A DNA stretch of 64,000 nt from NCBI GenBank assembly GCA_900542505.1, contig UQNV01000003.1, positions 32,484-96,483 of the forward strand, in the 5' to 3' direction. Below the pieces are notes generated by a model. That model worked only from the letters and a program-made list of their open reading frames with translations. It was not told where the DNA came from and searched no databases. Shown one piece after another: positions 17,467 to 26,304 of the stretch; the stretch's first letter is position 1, and each line of letters begins with the position of its first letter. Made by a program: the position numbers and the translations under genes. Source of the stretch: an uncultured Alistipes sp. (GTDB taxonomy: Bacteria; Bacteroidota; Bacteroidia; Bacteroidales; Rikenellaceae).

Positions 17467-18031
17467 AATAGTCCGTATTGTAGTCGAAGAGTTCATCGGC
17501 CTCGGCCAGCAGCGGGTGGCGGCGGTCCTTCTCGGAGAGGATGACCGCTTCGGCCGGCAGCCGCCAGTCGATGGCGAGCGACGGGTCGTTCCATGCGATG
17601 GCGCCCTCCTGCTCGGGGGCGTAGGGGTTGTCGCACTTGTACTGGAAAAGCGCCTCGTCGCTCAGCACGGCAAAGCCGTGGGCGAATCCGCGCGGGATGA
17701 AGAGCTGGAGCCGGTTCTCGCCGCTCAGTTCGACGGCCACGTGGCGCCCGAACGTGGGCGAGCCGCGGCGGATGTCCACCGCCACGTCGAGTACGAGGCC
17801 GCGAACGACGCGTACCAGCTTCGACTGGGCATAACGCCCCTTCTGGAAATGGAGCCCGCGCAGCACGCCGTAGCGCGAAAACGACTCGTTGTCCTGGACG
17901 AAGCGGACGGGGCGCACCGCCTCGTCGAACCGGCGTTGCGAGTAGCTCTCGAAGAAGTAGCCCCGGGCGTCGCCGAATACCTCGGGTTCGATGACGACCA
18001 CCCCTTCGAGTTCGGTTTTTCGGATGTTCAT
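17459..18031 (-). CDS. rfbC: dTDP-4-dehydrorhamnose 3,5-epimerase
   Basis: The 190-residue cupin-fold epimerase converts dTDP-4-keto-6-deoxyglucose to the rhamno isomer. It carries VLRGLHFQ with the catalytic base His and [10 protein letters not shown], both family signatures. Its ATG overlaps the rfbA stop by four bases and its stop overlaps the rfbD start, so the operon is translationally coupled. The in-frame extension upstream runs through rfbA and is not coding. Confidence 0.96.
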   Translation of the reverse strand: MNIRKTELEGVVVIEPEVFGDARGYFFESYSQRRFDEAVRPVRFVQDNESFSRYGVLRGLHFQKGRYAQSKLVRVVRGLVLDVAVDIRRGSPTFGRHVAVELSGENRLQLFIPRGFAHGFAVLSDEALFQYKCDNPYAPEQEGAIAWNDPSLAIDWRLPAEAVILSEKDRRHPLLAEADELFDYNTDYYA

Positions 18032-18915
18032 CGGTTGTGTTCGGTTTCGATGAGTTTCAACAGATAGCGCCCGTACTGGTTGCGGGCCAGCGGCTGCGCC
18101 AGCGCGCGCAGCTGCTCGTCGCCAATCCACCCCTTGCGCCAGGCAATCTCCTCGAGACAGGCGATTTTCAATCCCTGGCGTTTCTCGATGACCTCGACGA
18201 AAATCGAGGCCTCGGCCAGCGAGTCGTGCGTTCCCGTGTCGAGCCAGGCGAAGCCGTTCTGGAGCGTCTGCACCTTCAGCTCGCCCGCCTGGAGGAACGT
18301 TTGGTTGATGGCCGTGATTTCCAGCTCGCCGCGCTCCGAGGGGCGAATCCCCTCGGCGATGCGGACCACCTTGTTGGGATAGAAGTAGAGTCCCACCACC
18401 GCATAGTTCGATTTCGGCCGGGCGGGTTTCTCCTCGATGGAGAGGCAGTTGCCCTCGCGGTCGAACTCCGCCACGCCGTAGCGTTCGGGGTCGTCCACAC
18501 GGTAGCCGAAGACCGTGGCCTTGCGCTCCTCCCGGACCGTGCGGACCGCCTCCTCGAGCAGCCGGACGAAGTCGGCGCCGTGGAAGATGTTGTCGCCCAG
18601 AACGAGGCAGACGTCGTCGTCGCCGATGAAGTCGCGCCCGATGAGGAAGGCCTGCGCCAGCCCGTCGGGCGATGGCTGCACGGTGTATTCGAACCGGACG
18701 CCGAGGTCGCTGCCGTCGCCCAGCAGGCGGCGGAACGAGGGCAGGTCGTCGGGGGTCGAGATGACGAGAATTTCGCGGATGCCTGCCTGCATCAGCACCG
18801 AGATGGGGTAGTAGACCATCGGTTTGTCGTAGATGGGCAGCAACTGCTTGCTCACCCCTTTGGTGATGGGGTAGAGCCTTGTGCCGGAGCCTCCGGCCAG
18901 GACGATTCCTTTCAT
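18028..18915 (-). CDS. rfbA: Glucose-1-phosphate thymidylyltransferase
   Basis: This 295-residue enzyme activates glucose-1-phosphate with dTTP as the first step of rhamnose synthesis. The nucleotide-binding signature [11 protein letters not shown] stands at the N-terminus, followed by [14 protein letters not shown] and the metal-site motif LGDNIFHG. It is the first gene of the rfbACDB operon and has a clear promoter upstream. Confidence 0.97.
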   Translation of the reverse strand: MKGIVLAGGSGTRLYPITKGVSKQLLPIYDKPMVYYPISVLMQAGIREILVISTPDDLPSFRRLLGDGSDLGVRFEYTVQPSPDGLAQAFLIGRDFIGDDDVCLVLGDNIFHGADFVRLLEEAVRTVREERKATVFGYRVDDPERYGVAEFDREGNCLSIEEKPARPKSNYAVVGLYFYPNKVVRIAEGIRPSERGELEITAINQTFLQAGELKVQTLQNGFAWLDTGTHDSLAEASIFVEVIEKRQGLKIACLEEIAWRKGWIGDEQLRALAQPLARNQYGRYLLKLIETEHNR

Positions 18916-18964
18916 CGGTAACGTTTTTCGGCGTCCTGCCGTGCAGAGCGCCTGTTCGTGAAGC

Positions 18965-18994
18965 CAAAGATACGCAAAATTGGCGAAATTTCAA
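18965..18994 (-). promoter_or_regulatory. Promoter of rfbACDB
   Basis: On the minus strand a -33 TTG (18992-18994) and a -7 TATCTTTG (18965-18972) are separated by 19 bases, the standard Bacteroidetes geometry. The leader to ATG 18915 is about 45 bases. Confidence 0.7.
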
Positions 18995-19057
18995 CACCCC
19001 ATCTTCCGCTTCGCACGCCCGGGTCTCGGGTAGGTGCGGCGCTCCTCGGTGAATCCG

Positions 19058-19128
19058 CCCGCAGTTTGCAGTCCGCTGCCTGCCATCCGCAGTTTGCAGT
19101 CCGCCTCCCGCCTCCCGCCTCCCGCCGC
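19058..19128. repeat. G-rich minisatellite in the rfbA upstream gap
   Basis: A 16-base unit is directly repeated at 19061-19076 and 19089-19104, and three tandem copies of CTCCCGC follow up to 19125. On the minus strand the latter gives evenly spaced GGG runs that could fold as a G-quadruplex. The rest of the 18916-19327 gap holds the rfb and acetyltransferase promoters and no credible gene. Confidence 0.6.
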
Positions 19129-19294
19129 TCGTCGTCCGTCACCTGCCGTCCGTCGCTTGTCGCCTGCCTCCTGCGACCCGCCTGAGCGCCCGACGGCTCC
19201 GGCGCGCATGCCGGACGGGGAGCGCACCTCCGGAATAGGTAACCCGGGTATGGAAAACCGGAATCGGGTTAGGTGGAAACGGCTGTCGGGGGCT

Positions 19295-19302
19295 TATCTT
19301 TG
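19295..19302 (+). promoter_or_regulatory. -7 box of the acetyltransferase gene
   Basis: TATCTTTG ends 25 bases before ATG 19328, which supports this start over the longer open frame. Confidence 0.6.
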
Positions 19303-19327
19303 TCCTGTGAAAAAATCGATTCCGACA

Positions 19328-19906
19328 ATGATGACGAATAACGAAGAGATTCGAATCGACTGTGCGCATCAGAGCGCTGAAGAGTTGGCGCTGGCGCGCG
19401 AACAGGCTCAACAGCTCTTTCGGTTCAACCAGACGATGCCGATGACCGAAGAGTATGACAGGCTCATGCACCGCCTTTTTCCCCGCATGGGCGAAGGGAG
19501 CGTCGTACGTACGCCTCTTACGGTGGTGCGGCCCCATAATGTGACGATTGGCCGTGGGGTTATCGTTATGAACGGTGCGCTGATGATGGCGGCCGGCGGC
19601 ATCACCATCGACGACGAGGCGCAGATTGCAGCCAACGTGCAGCTGGTATCGAACAACCACGACCTGGTCGACCGGATGGTTATTACCTGCCGGCCCGTCC
19701 ACATTTGCCGTCGTGCCTGGATTGGTGCCGGTGCAACGATTCTGCCCGGGGTGACCGTCGGTGAGAACAGCGTAGTGGGTGCCGGAAGCGTTGTGACGCA
19801 CGACGTCGAACCCGATACGATTGTAGCGGGCAACCCCGCACGGCTTATCCGCCGTCTGACCGACGGGGAGATTGCCGGTGCGGCAGCTCTTTCGGGGCGC
19901 CTTTGA
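19328..19906 (+). CDS. Maltose/galactoside O-acetyltransferase-like hexapeptide enzyme
   Basis: The 192-residue protein has the left-handed beta-helix of hexapeptide acetyltransferases (about residues 65-180: IGRGVIVMNGALM, IGAGATILPGVTVG, VVGAGSVVTHDV, VAGNPARLIR) and the catalytic His in SNNHD. The N-terminal helical part resembles maltose/galactoside O-acetyltransferases. Acceptor specificity cannot be read. Two successive ATGs (19328 and 19331) are equally possible starts. The flavodoxin gene follows after 44 bases. Confidence 0.88.
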   Translation: MMTNNEEIRIDCAHQSAEELALAREQAQQLFRFNQTMPMTEEYDRLMHRLFPRMGEGSVVRTPLTVVRPHNVTIGRGVIVMNGALMMAAGGITIDDEAQIAANVQLVSNNHDLVDRMVITCRPVHICRRAWIGAGATILPGVTVGENSVVGAGSVVTHDVEPDTIVAGNPARLIRRLTDGEIAGAAALSGRL

Positions 19907-19950
19907 GCCGACCGGCCTTTACAGCAGTCCAACCGATAAATCAGCATATC

Positions 19951-20526
19951 ATGAAAACCAAAGCATTTTCCACGCTTGCCCTGCTCCTCTTCGCTGGGGC
20001 GCAGGCTTCGGGGCAGAGTGCCCTGACACGGACTGACTCTTCGCCGCGTACGCTGGTCGTCTACTTCTCGGCTACGGGTACGACGGCCTCCGCTGCCCGG
20101 AAAATCGCGGCCGCCACGGACGGCACGCTCTGCGAGATTGTGCCCGAGAAGCCCTACACGTCGGCCGACCTGAACTGGCGCAACGAGCGTTCGCGCAGCT
20201 CGGTCGAGATGAACGACGCAAAGGCGCGTCCCGCCATCCGCCCTGCCGGGGTGCGCATGGAGGAGTACGACGTCGTCTTTCTGGGCTATCCCGTCTGGTG
20301 GAACCTCGCACCGCGTATCGTGAACAGCTTCATCGAGCAGCATGACCTGAGCGGCAAACGGATTATCCCCTTCGCTACGTCGGGGAGCAGCAGTATTGCG
20401 GGGAGCATCGCAGCCCTGCGTCGCAGCTATCCCGCTCTGGAGTGGTCGGCCGGGCGTCTGCTCAACGGTATGGACGAGGCGGCCGTTGCCGAATGGGCTC
20501 GCAGTGCCGCGGCCGGACGCAACTGA
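19951..20526 (+). CDS. Exported flavodoxin-domain protein
   Basis: The 191-residue protein has a cleavable signal peptide (MKTKAFSTLALLLFAGAQAS) followed by a flavodoxin-like domain. The FMN phosphate loop FSATGTTASAA is at about residues 46-56, with further flavin contacts around GYPVWWNLAP. Flavodoxins are normally cytoplasmic, so periplasmic localisation suggests an electron carrier or NAD(P)H:quinone reductase-like role outside the inner membrane. ATG 19951 is chosen because it starts the signal peptide. Confidence 0.85.
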   Translation: MKTKAFSTLALLLFAGAQASGQSALTRTDSSPRTLVVYFSATGTTASAARKIAAATDGTLCEIVPEKPYTSADLNWRNERSRSSVEMNDAKARPAIRPAGVRMEEYDVVFLGYPVWWNLAPRIVNSFIEQHDLSGKRIIPFATSGSSSIAGSIAALRRSYPALEWSAGRLLNGMDEAAVAEWARSAAAGRN

Positions 20527-20610
20527 CCCTCAGCCGCGCCGTGTTGTCTCGCTGACACGCGGCATGCAGCCATGTGGCGGGGCGTGGCCGGAGGCCCACT
20601 CCCTCCGCCT

Positions 20611-21873
20611 TTACTTCGTCGCCTTGGCCACAAGCAGCTCCTTCCAGTCGGTCGTATAGCGGGGCGATAGGTGCTCGCGGTTCATGCGGAAGGGTTCCGT
20701 CCCCTGTGCCGCGACGACGAGCGTACCCTTGCCGCAGGCCTTGTTGACCGAGTCGAGCACCTGCATCAGCCGCGCGTGTTTTTCGTGCGTCTCCGGCGTG
20801 AAGAGCGAACCCTGAAGTTCGGAGGCCGGCGTGATTTGCGCAAGCAGCACGCCGGCTTTCTTGTATCCGAATCCGGGGCGGAAGGCCTGTCGCAGGGCAA
20901 TGCGGGCTTGCCGCACAATCTCCAACGTGCTGTCCGTAGGCTCGGGTAACAGTTGCAGGCTTGTCTCATAGCGTTGGGGCTGTTCTTCGCGGTGGCGGTT
21001 GGTGACGAGGTAGCACTGCACCTCGCGGCAGACCGACCGCTCGGCGCGCAGCTTCTCGGCGCACATCGAGGCGAACTCGGCCACGATGCGCTCCAGCTCT
21101 CCGAGTTCGGTGACCTCTTTGGGAAACGAGCGCGAGACGGTGATTTGCTGCTTGCGCTGGGGCATCTGCTCGAAAGAGATGCACTCCACCCCCTGCAGCT
21201 CGCTCCAGGTGCGCAACCCCGCAATGCCCATGCGTGCGCGGACCCACTCCCGCGGCAGGTCGACGAACTGCCGGGCCGTGGCGAGTCCCATGCGGTCGAA
21301 CATCCGCCCGTAGCGACGGCCGATGCCCCAGACATCCCGCAGCGGGAATCGTTGCAGCACCTTGTCGATGTCCTCCGTGCGGTGCATGTAGCAGCACCCT
21401 TCGAGCCGGGGGTAGTGTTTTGCCAGCTTCGAGGCGATTTTGGCCAGTGTCTTGGTCGGTGCGATGCCGATGCTGACCGGGATGCCCGTGTTGCGGCGGA
21501 TGGTGCGTCCGATGTCGCGTCCCAGCGCGTCGAGCGGCTCGGCCATGCCCTGCAGGTCGAAAAAGGCCTCGTCGATGGAGTAGACCTCGATGCCCGGGAC
21601 CAGCGAGCGGAGCGTCGCCATCACCCGCCGCGACATGTCGCCGTAGAGGGCGAAGTTGGCCGAGAAGACCGCGACCTTTCCCCGTTCGATGAGCTGCCGG
21701 ACCTGGTAGAAGGGCTGTCCCATGCCGATGCCGAGCCGCTTGGCCTCGTTCGAGCGGGCGATGATGCAGCCGTCGTTGTTCGAAAGCACCACGACGGGGC
21801 GTCCCACCAGGTCGGGTCGGAAGACCCGTTCGCACGATGCGTAGAAGTTGTTGCAGTCGCAGAGTCCGTACAT
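20611..21873 (-). CDS. umuC: Y-family DNA polymerase V catalytic subunit, UmuC
   Basis: This 420-residue translesion polymerase has the Y-family palm residues in DCNNFYASCE at the N-terminus and in YSIDEAFFDL (catalytic Asp-Glu), a little finger domain (about 235-350) and the C-terminal UmuC tail. ATG 21873 is directly before the palm motif and lies 8 bases after umuD. The pair would form DNA polymerase V-like activity under DNA damage. Confidence 0.95.
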   Translation of the reverse strand: MYGLCDCNNFYASCERVFRPDLVGRPVVVLSNNDGCIIARSNEAKRLGIGMGQPFYQVRQLIERGKVAVFSANFALYGDMSRRVMATLRSLVPGIEVYSIDEAFFDLQGMAEPLDALGRDIGRTIRRNTGIPVSIGIAPTKTLAKIASKLAKHYPRLEGCCYMHRTEDIDKVLQRFPLRDVWGIGRRYGRMFDRMGLATARQFVDLPREWVRARMGIAGLRTWSELQGVECISFEQMPQRKQQITVSRSFPKEVTELGELERIVAEFASMCAEKLRAERSVCREVQCYLVTNRHREEQPQRYETSLQLLPEPTDSTLEIVRQARIALRQAFRPGFGYKKAGVLLAQITPASELQGSLFTPETHEKHARLMQVLDSVNKACGKGTLVVAAQGTEPFRMNREHLSPRYTTDWKELLVAKATK

Positions 21874-21881
21874 TGCAGCGG

Positions 21882-22328
21882 TTATTTGAAGCTCTTGATG
21901 ACGTGACGGACGACGCCCCAGATGAGGAACTCGTTGCCGGCGTCGACGCGGATGGGGCGATAGCGCGGATTCGACGGCATGAGCCATGCGCACCCCTTTT
22001 CGAGCCGCACGCGCTTGACGGTAAATTCGCCGTCGACATAGCAGACGGCGATGCAGCCGTCGTAGGCGCCGACCGAGCGGTCGACCACCAGCAGGTCGCC
22101 GTCGCCGATTCCGTCGCCGGCCATGCTGTCGCCCGCGACGCGCACGAAGAAGGTCGACGCGGGGTTGTGGACCAGCTCGCGGTTCAGGTCGAGCGGCGAG
22201 TCGAGAAAGTCGTCGGCCGGCGAGGGAAAGCCGGCCTTCACCTCGCCGCCCGCCACGGGAAGCTCCTGCCGCGTTGAGAGGTCGGGGGTGTGGAAGGTCA
22301 GGGTATTGTTCGTCTTTTCGTTCATCAT
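21882..22328 (-). CDS. umuD: UmuD-like self-cleaving protease subunit (peptidase S24)
   Basis: The 148-residue LexA/UmuD-type protein has the cleavage site Ala32-Gly33 in KAGFPSPAD, the catalytic Ser68 in AGDSM and Lys105 in EFTVKRV. Self-cleavage, normally stimulated by RecA filaments, would yield the active polymerase accessory subunit for UmuC. The N-terminus has two Met residues in a row, and either can be the start. No clear LexA-type operator was recognised upstream. Confidence 0.93.
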   Translation of the reverse strand: MMNEKTNNTLTFHTPDLSTRQELPVAGGEVKAGFPSPADDFLDSPLDLNRELVHNPASTFFVRVAGDSMAGDGIGDGDLLVVDRSVGAYDGCIAVCYVDGEFTVKRVRLEKGCAWLMPSNPRYRPIRVDAGNEFLIWGVVRHVIKSFK

Positions 22329-22403
22329 TGTCCGGTTGCTTGTCTTTCCGTCAAGCGCCGTGCCGCAAAGCTCCGGCGCGGCGCTCCTTTTGACGAGTCG
22401 TGT

Positions 22404-24704
22404 CTATTTGATGCGGAACAGTCCGCTGTCGTTGTCGTAGTTTTCGACGCGCTGCCGTACGGCTGCTTTTTTGCGACCTGTCCCGAAACTCCACGAAAGG
22501 CTCAGTGCCAGGGCGTGGTCTTTTGCGCGGAGGTGGTAATCCGTATTGTGGCGTACGATGCTTGCGGGGATGGTGCGGTTCGAATATCGGTCCCGCATGA
22601 AGGGAAAGAAGCATTGAAGCGCGAGGCGCAATGCCCTGCGGGTGTATCCCAGACTGATGTACGACGCCTTTTCGATGCCGCTTTCGTAGAGCCCCGAAAG
22701 GTATGTGCCGCCCAATTTCTGGTACAGGTCGAGCGAGAAGCTCCGGTAGCTGGCCGAGAGGTAGAGCGTGACGGGGAATGTCCAGCGGCGGCAGGTCGCC
22801 GAAGTGGCCGACGGCTGGAAAAGCTGCTGTGCGGCCTCTGCGCTGCACCCGATGCGGAGAAACTCCCAGGGGGTGTAGTCCAGATTGAGTTCGCAGCCGC
22901 GGCGGATGTCCCGTTTGGCGTTGTCGGTCTGGAGCAGGATGCAGCCGTCGCCCGCACGGTAGGAATCGAACAGGCTGTTGCGTGTCTGTTCATGGAAAAG
23001 AGTCGCCTGGAGCGAGAATTTCCGAAGCTGAAGGTCGTAACTCAGTCGCCAGGACTGGCGGTGCGCATTCTTCAGTGCGGCGTTTCCCGTCTGGTAGAAA
23101 TCGCTCATGAGCAGAATCCGCGCCTCGGACATCTGCTGCATCTCCGGCATCAGGGTCTCGGAATCGTATGCAATGCGCAGCGTGTTGGCCCGGTCGATGG
23201 CGTAGCCGAGCATCACGACCGGCGTGAAGGTGAGGTTGCGGAACCCGTCAGCTCCGGAACGGATGTCGCCGGTGGCGCCCAGACTGGCGCGGAAGAGCCA
23301 CGAGTGGAGCTTCCCGCTGATTTCCGCATAGAGGTAGTGCTTTTGTGTGGTGATGTGTTCGGTCTGCAGCCTCTCGGAGACCGAATTGCGCAACTCGTTC
23401 GACAGGAAGTTGCAGTGGCTGCGATAGCCGACTGTGAGTTGGGCGCGGGAGAAGCTGTGGAGGTAGGCTGCTTCGCCAATCAGCGTCTTTTTCCGGTTGT
23501 CGAGCAGCATCAGGTCGTCGAATCCCGTGGTGCCGCTCTCCGTCGAACGGGTTCGCTGGCTGTTGTCGAAGTAACTGCCCACGAGATTTAGCACCAGAGT
23601 GTTGCCTGGCGAAAAGTATTTGGAGAAGTAGAGGTCCAGTGTCGGCACGATGCTTTCGGTACGGTCGGTCAGACGCCCCGTACGCTCCTCCTGCAGCGTG
23701 TTCTGCGTGAAGAAGATGTGTTTGTCGGCCTCCATCCATTCGTTGTCCGTCTGGGCGGATGCCTTGACCTGCAGGTCGTAGCGGTGCTCCTTGCTGCGCG
23801 TATAGGTCAACCCGAAATTGTGCTGGTGGCCCCACTTCAGGCTCTCGCGCAGATAGTCGTAGAGGTAGTTCTCCTCGCCGATTCGGTAGGCGTAGCTGCC
23901 CGTTTCCCGATTCCTGACGTCACGCTTCATGTTGATGTGGGCGCCGTAGTGGAACGAGAGGCGATTGTCGCCCCTGATGTAGGAAAGTGAGGCGGAGGCA
24001 TTCGAGAACATTTGACCCAGTGTTCCGTAGAGGTTGCCGCTCCACCCCGTGTCGAGTGGTTTGGTGAGGATGTTGACCACCCGCTCGGCGTCGTTCATGT
24101 AGCGAATCGGCGGAACATCGTAAAGCTCGACCTTGCGGATTTTGTCGGCCGGAATCAGCCTCAAATCCTCGTCCGAGGCCTTGATGCCGTTGATGAGCAG
24201 CAACAGCTTCTTTCCGCTGACCGTCGCCAGCGCATTGGTCGTCCTGTCGATGCGGAGATTGGGCAGCGAGGCCACCAGCTCGCGTCCGTCGGCTGCCCTT
24301 GCGATTTGAGCCTCGGAGAAGAGGTAGGAGCTTTTGTCGATGCCGCGTAAGCTCCGCTCGCCCTCGACAACCACCTCGCCGATGGACATCGAGTCGCGCT
24401 GCAGAACCAGGTTGCAGCTCCGGCTCTTTTCGGCCTGCAGCCGTGCGGAGGTGGTTTTGTATCCCACGAACGAAGCCTTCAGCAGATAGGCTCCGGGGGC
24501 GACTCTCTCGAATGCGTATCGGCCCGAAAGGTCCGACGCCGTTCCCCGGACCATCTGCAGCGTGTCGCCGGCCTGGAACAGAACGACGTTGGCAAACGGG
24601 ACGGCCTGCTGCCCGCCGTCGACAACCTTTCCTGCAATCGTTATGGTCTGCCCCAGGCAGATGCGGCAGCCGAACAGGGCAAACAGTATGGCGAGGGTTC
24701 TCAT
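22404..24704 (-). CDS. TonB-dependent receptor-like outer-membrane protein
   Basis: The 766-residue protein has a signal peptide ending near residue 19, a CarboxypepD_reg-like domain (about 22-105, IAGKVVDGGQQAVPFANVVL), a plug-like domain (about 125-220) and a long beta-barrel. It resembles the Bacteroidetes outer-membrane beta-barrel family that lacks a SusD partner. No substrate-linked genes adjoin it, so the ligand is unknown. The stop is near the umuD start but the two genes have separate promoters. Confidence 0.85.
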   Translation of the reverse strand: MRTLAILFALFGCRICLGQTITIAGKVVDGGQQAVPFANVVLFQAGDTLQMVRGTASDLSGRYAFERVAPGAYLLKASFVGYKTTSARLQAEKSRSCNLVLQRDSMSIGEVVVEGERSLRGIDKSSYLFSEAQIARAADGRELVASLPNLRIDRTTNALATVSGKKLLLLINGIKASDEDLRLIPADKIRKVELYDVPPIRYMNDAERVVNILTKPLDTGWSGNLYGTLGQMFSNASASLSYIRGDNRLSFHYGAHINMKRDVRNRETGSYAYRIGEENYLYDYLRESLKWGHQHNFGLTYTRSKEHRYDLQVKASAQTDNEWMEADKHIFFTQNTLQEERTGRLTDRTESIVPTLDLYFSKYFSPGNTLVLNLVGSYFDNSQRTRSTESGTTGFDDLMLLDNRKKTLIGEAAYLHSFSRAQLTVGYRSHCNFLSNELRNSVSERLQTEHITTQKHYLYAEISGKLHSWLFRASLGATGDIRSGADGFRNLTFTPVVMLGYAIDRANTLRIAYDSETLMPEMQQMSEARILLMSDFYQTGNAALKNAHRQSWRLSYDLQLRKFSLQATLFHEQTRNSLFDSYRAGDGCILLQTDNAKRDIRRGCELNLDYTPWEFLRIGCSAEAAQQLFQPSATSATCRRWTFPVTLYLSASYRSFSLDLYQKLGGTYLSGLYESGIEKASYISLGYTRRALRLALQCFFPFMRDRYSNRTIPASIVRHNTDYHLRAKDHALALSLSWSFGTGRKKAAVRQRVENYDNDSGLFRIK

Positions 24705-24729
24705 CGTTCCGGAGCTTGGGGCGGGATGG

Positions 24730-24737
24730 CAAAGGTA
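24730..24737 (-). promoter_or_regulatory. -7 box of the TonB-dependent receptor gene
   Basis: TACCTTTG on the minus strand ends 25 bases before the ATG at 24704. Confidence 0.55.
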
Positions 24738-24816
24738 ATGAAAAAAGCCGGCGGTATAACTGTCGGACGGCTCGGGAGAGAGCGGAGGGCTTGTCCCGTC
24801 CTGTCTCCCTCGGCGG

Positions 24817-25512
24817 TCAGCCGATGAGCTTCCGCAGGCGGTTTTCGGACGAGTCGGGAAAGAGTGTGCGGAAATGGTCCAGAAGACGGGCGAACGACTC
24901 TTCGGGCGAGCGCTCGGTCACAAATGAACCGTAGAGCGATTCGGGTGCCGTGTAACGGGCCACGCCCCAGCCGTAGGGGTTGCCGTGGCGGTCGATGTTG
25001 TATTCGAAGTCGGCGATGACCAGCCTTGCCTCCATCTGCAGCCGCGTCAGAATCGGGTCGAGCGAGATTTTCTCATCCTCCGCAACCTCCGATTCGAGCT
25101 CCGTTGCCGCTCTCCGTCCGCGCCCCTTGGCAAAGCCCAGCATGCGGCGCAGCTCCTTGATGGTGGCCGACCCTTCGGCCAGAATCGTCTGCAGCACCAC
25201 GTCGTCGAGCGCCGCTGTGTCGTCGTTCGGCGCAAGGTGGCGCGAGCGGCGGTAGTTGACCCAGTCGGGCAGCCATGCACGGCTGACGAATCCGGCCTTG
25301 CGGTTGAAGAACTTGCCGTAGGCGCAGTGTCCCTCGCGGATGATGGGGCCCTTCCATTCCCAGGCGCCCTCTTCGTCGGTAAACCAGTATTCGCGGGCTA
25401 CCATCTCCTCGACCGAGAAGCCGGGGATGCCGCATCGGAAGAAGGGGAGGAAGCCGAGCTTCAGGCAGCGCTCCTCGACGTCGGTCGGACTTTCCAAAAG
25501 ATGTCGTTCCAT
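24817..25512 (-). CDS. AlkZ-related protein of unknown function
   Basis: This 231-residue cytoplasmic protein shows a conserved pattern seen in a family annotated as AlkZ-related: GFLPFF, IPGFSVEE, EYWFTDEEGAWEWKGP, AYGKFFNRKAGFVS, ITRLQMEARLVIADFEY-type (here LTRLQMEA) and GWGVARY. The middle looks like a winged helix. AlkZ itself is a DNA glycosylase, but no catalytic motif is evident here, so activity should not be assumed. I recognise the family from memory and could not check it. Confidence 0.6.
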   Translation of the reverse strand: MERHLLESPTDVEERCLKLGFLPFFRCGIPGFSVEEMVAREYWFTDEEGAWEWKGPIIREGHCAYGKFFNRKAGFVSRAWLPDWVNYRRSRHLAPNDDTAALDDVVLQTILAEGSATIKELRRMLGFAKGRGRRAATELESEVAEDEKISLDPILTRLQMEARLVIADFEYNIDRHGNPYGWGVARYTAPESLYGSFVTERSPEESFARLLDHFRTLFPDSSENRLRKLIG

Positions 25513-25652
25513 AATTCAGATTTCGGTCTGGTCCCGGGGTGTCGGCCCTTTGCCGCAATGTGCGGCCGAATCGGCAGACGGCAGGGGAGAGGGCAGGTCG
25601 TTTCCTGCCGTGAGACCGTGCCGTGCGGTCCGCATCCCGGCGACTCCGGTTA

Positions 25653-25660
25653 CAAAGATA
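25653..25660 (-). promoter_or_regulatory. -7 box upstream of the AlkZ-related gene
   Basis: TATCTTTG on the minus strand, 140 bases before the ATG at 25512, gives a longer leader than usual in this window. No stem-loop that would suggest a riboswitch was recognised in the leader. Confidence 0.45.
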
Positions 25661-25860
25661 CGATTTTTTGCGCAGCATCGTCCTGTGGCCGGTGAAAATC
25701 GGTCGGACGGCATCGGCGGTTCTGTCTTTTGCCTTATCCTCAGTGAGTTGTCTTGCTGCTTGCCTGTGGTGACCGAGGGGCGCGGTTGGAGGTCTGAAGC
25801 CTTTTTGCCGTATCGGTCCGGGGTTGTTTGGTGTAATTGTGAAAAAAAGTGGCGGAAAAA

Positions 25861-25891
25861 TTTGCGGTTTTCAAAATTAGACGTATCTTTG
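25861..25891 (+). promoter_or_regulatory. Promoter of tRNA-Asp
   Basis: A -33 TTTG (25861-25864) and a -7 TATCTTTG (25884-25891) stand 19 bases apart and about 20 bases before the mature tRNA. The preceding gap 25661-25860 contains nothing I can recognise. Confidence 0.75.
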
Positions 25892-25910
25892 CACTCGCAA
25901 TACGAAAAAC

Positions 25911-25984
25911 GGTGCGTTAGTTCAGCTGGTTAGAATACGTGCCTGTCACGCACGGGGTCAGGGGTTCGAGTCCCCTACGCACCG
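25911..25984 (+). tRNA. tRNA-Asp (anticodon GTC)
   Basis: The cloverleaf is complete: acceptor stem GGTGCGT paired with ACGCACC, D arm AGTTCAGCTGGTTAGAAT, anticodon loop with GTC in CTGTCAC, and T arm GGGGTTCGAGTCCCC. The discriminator base is G and the CCA end is not encoded. Confidence 0.97.
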
Positions 25985-25992
25985 CAGAACGA

Positions 25993-26032
25993 GAAAACGA
26001 GATGGTTACAGCAACCGTCTCGTTTTCTTTTA
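25993..26032 (+). terminator. Terminator of tRNA-Asp
   Basis: A 15-bp stem with one G-T pair (25993-26007 with 26013-26027) is followed by TTTTA, shortly past the tRNA 3' end. Confidence 0.8.
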
Positions 26033-26152
26033 TTTATCCACTATCAAGCGGAAAATCAAAACGTTGCACGGGTTCCGAATGACTGCTTGCGTCGCTCGAC
26101 GCCGGGTTCTGGTTCCAATCCCGGAGACATTCCGGGACACCGAAACGTAACC

Positions 26153-26185
26153 TGCGCGTAACCACGCTCCGACGTGCGCGTAACC
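26153..26185 (+). repeat. Paired 11-base direct repeat downstream of tRNA-Asp
   Basis: TGCGCGTAACC occurs at 26153-26163 and 26175-26185, and a shorter relative CGTAACC precedes them. Repeats of this type are common beside Bacteroidetes tyrosine recombinase genes, but no integrase is present here. The remainder of 26033-26250 holds nothing recognisable. Confidence 0.4.
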
Positions 26186-26251
26186 TTGCACATGCTTGTC
26201 CCTGTCATCCCTTCGTGGGCTTTTTCTGTTCCGACAGGGATATGAAAGCGA

Positions 26252-26283
26252 GAGGGTCGGACCGGTTTCCGGCCACGACCCTC
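26252..26283 (-). terminator. Hairpin past the RND efflux operon
   Basis: An 8-bp outer stem (26252-26259 with 26276-26283) and an inner GC-rich stem lie about 20 bases after the TolC-like stop. The T run on the minus strand is weak, so function as a terminator is likely but not certain. Confidence 0.45.
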
Positions 26284-26304
26284 AATCTCCTCTTTTTATT
26301 GCCG

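Noticed and set aside
22329..22380. SOS operator upstream of umuDC
   Set aside because: The sequence shows GC-rich inverted pieces but none fits a LexA box that I could name with confidence, and the -7 box match is poor.
26100..26150. A tRNA-like T arm (GGTTCCAATCC) downstream of tRNA-Asp
   Set aside because: Only one arm is visible, the loop lacks the conserved purine, and no acceptor or anticodon stem could be built.
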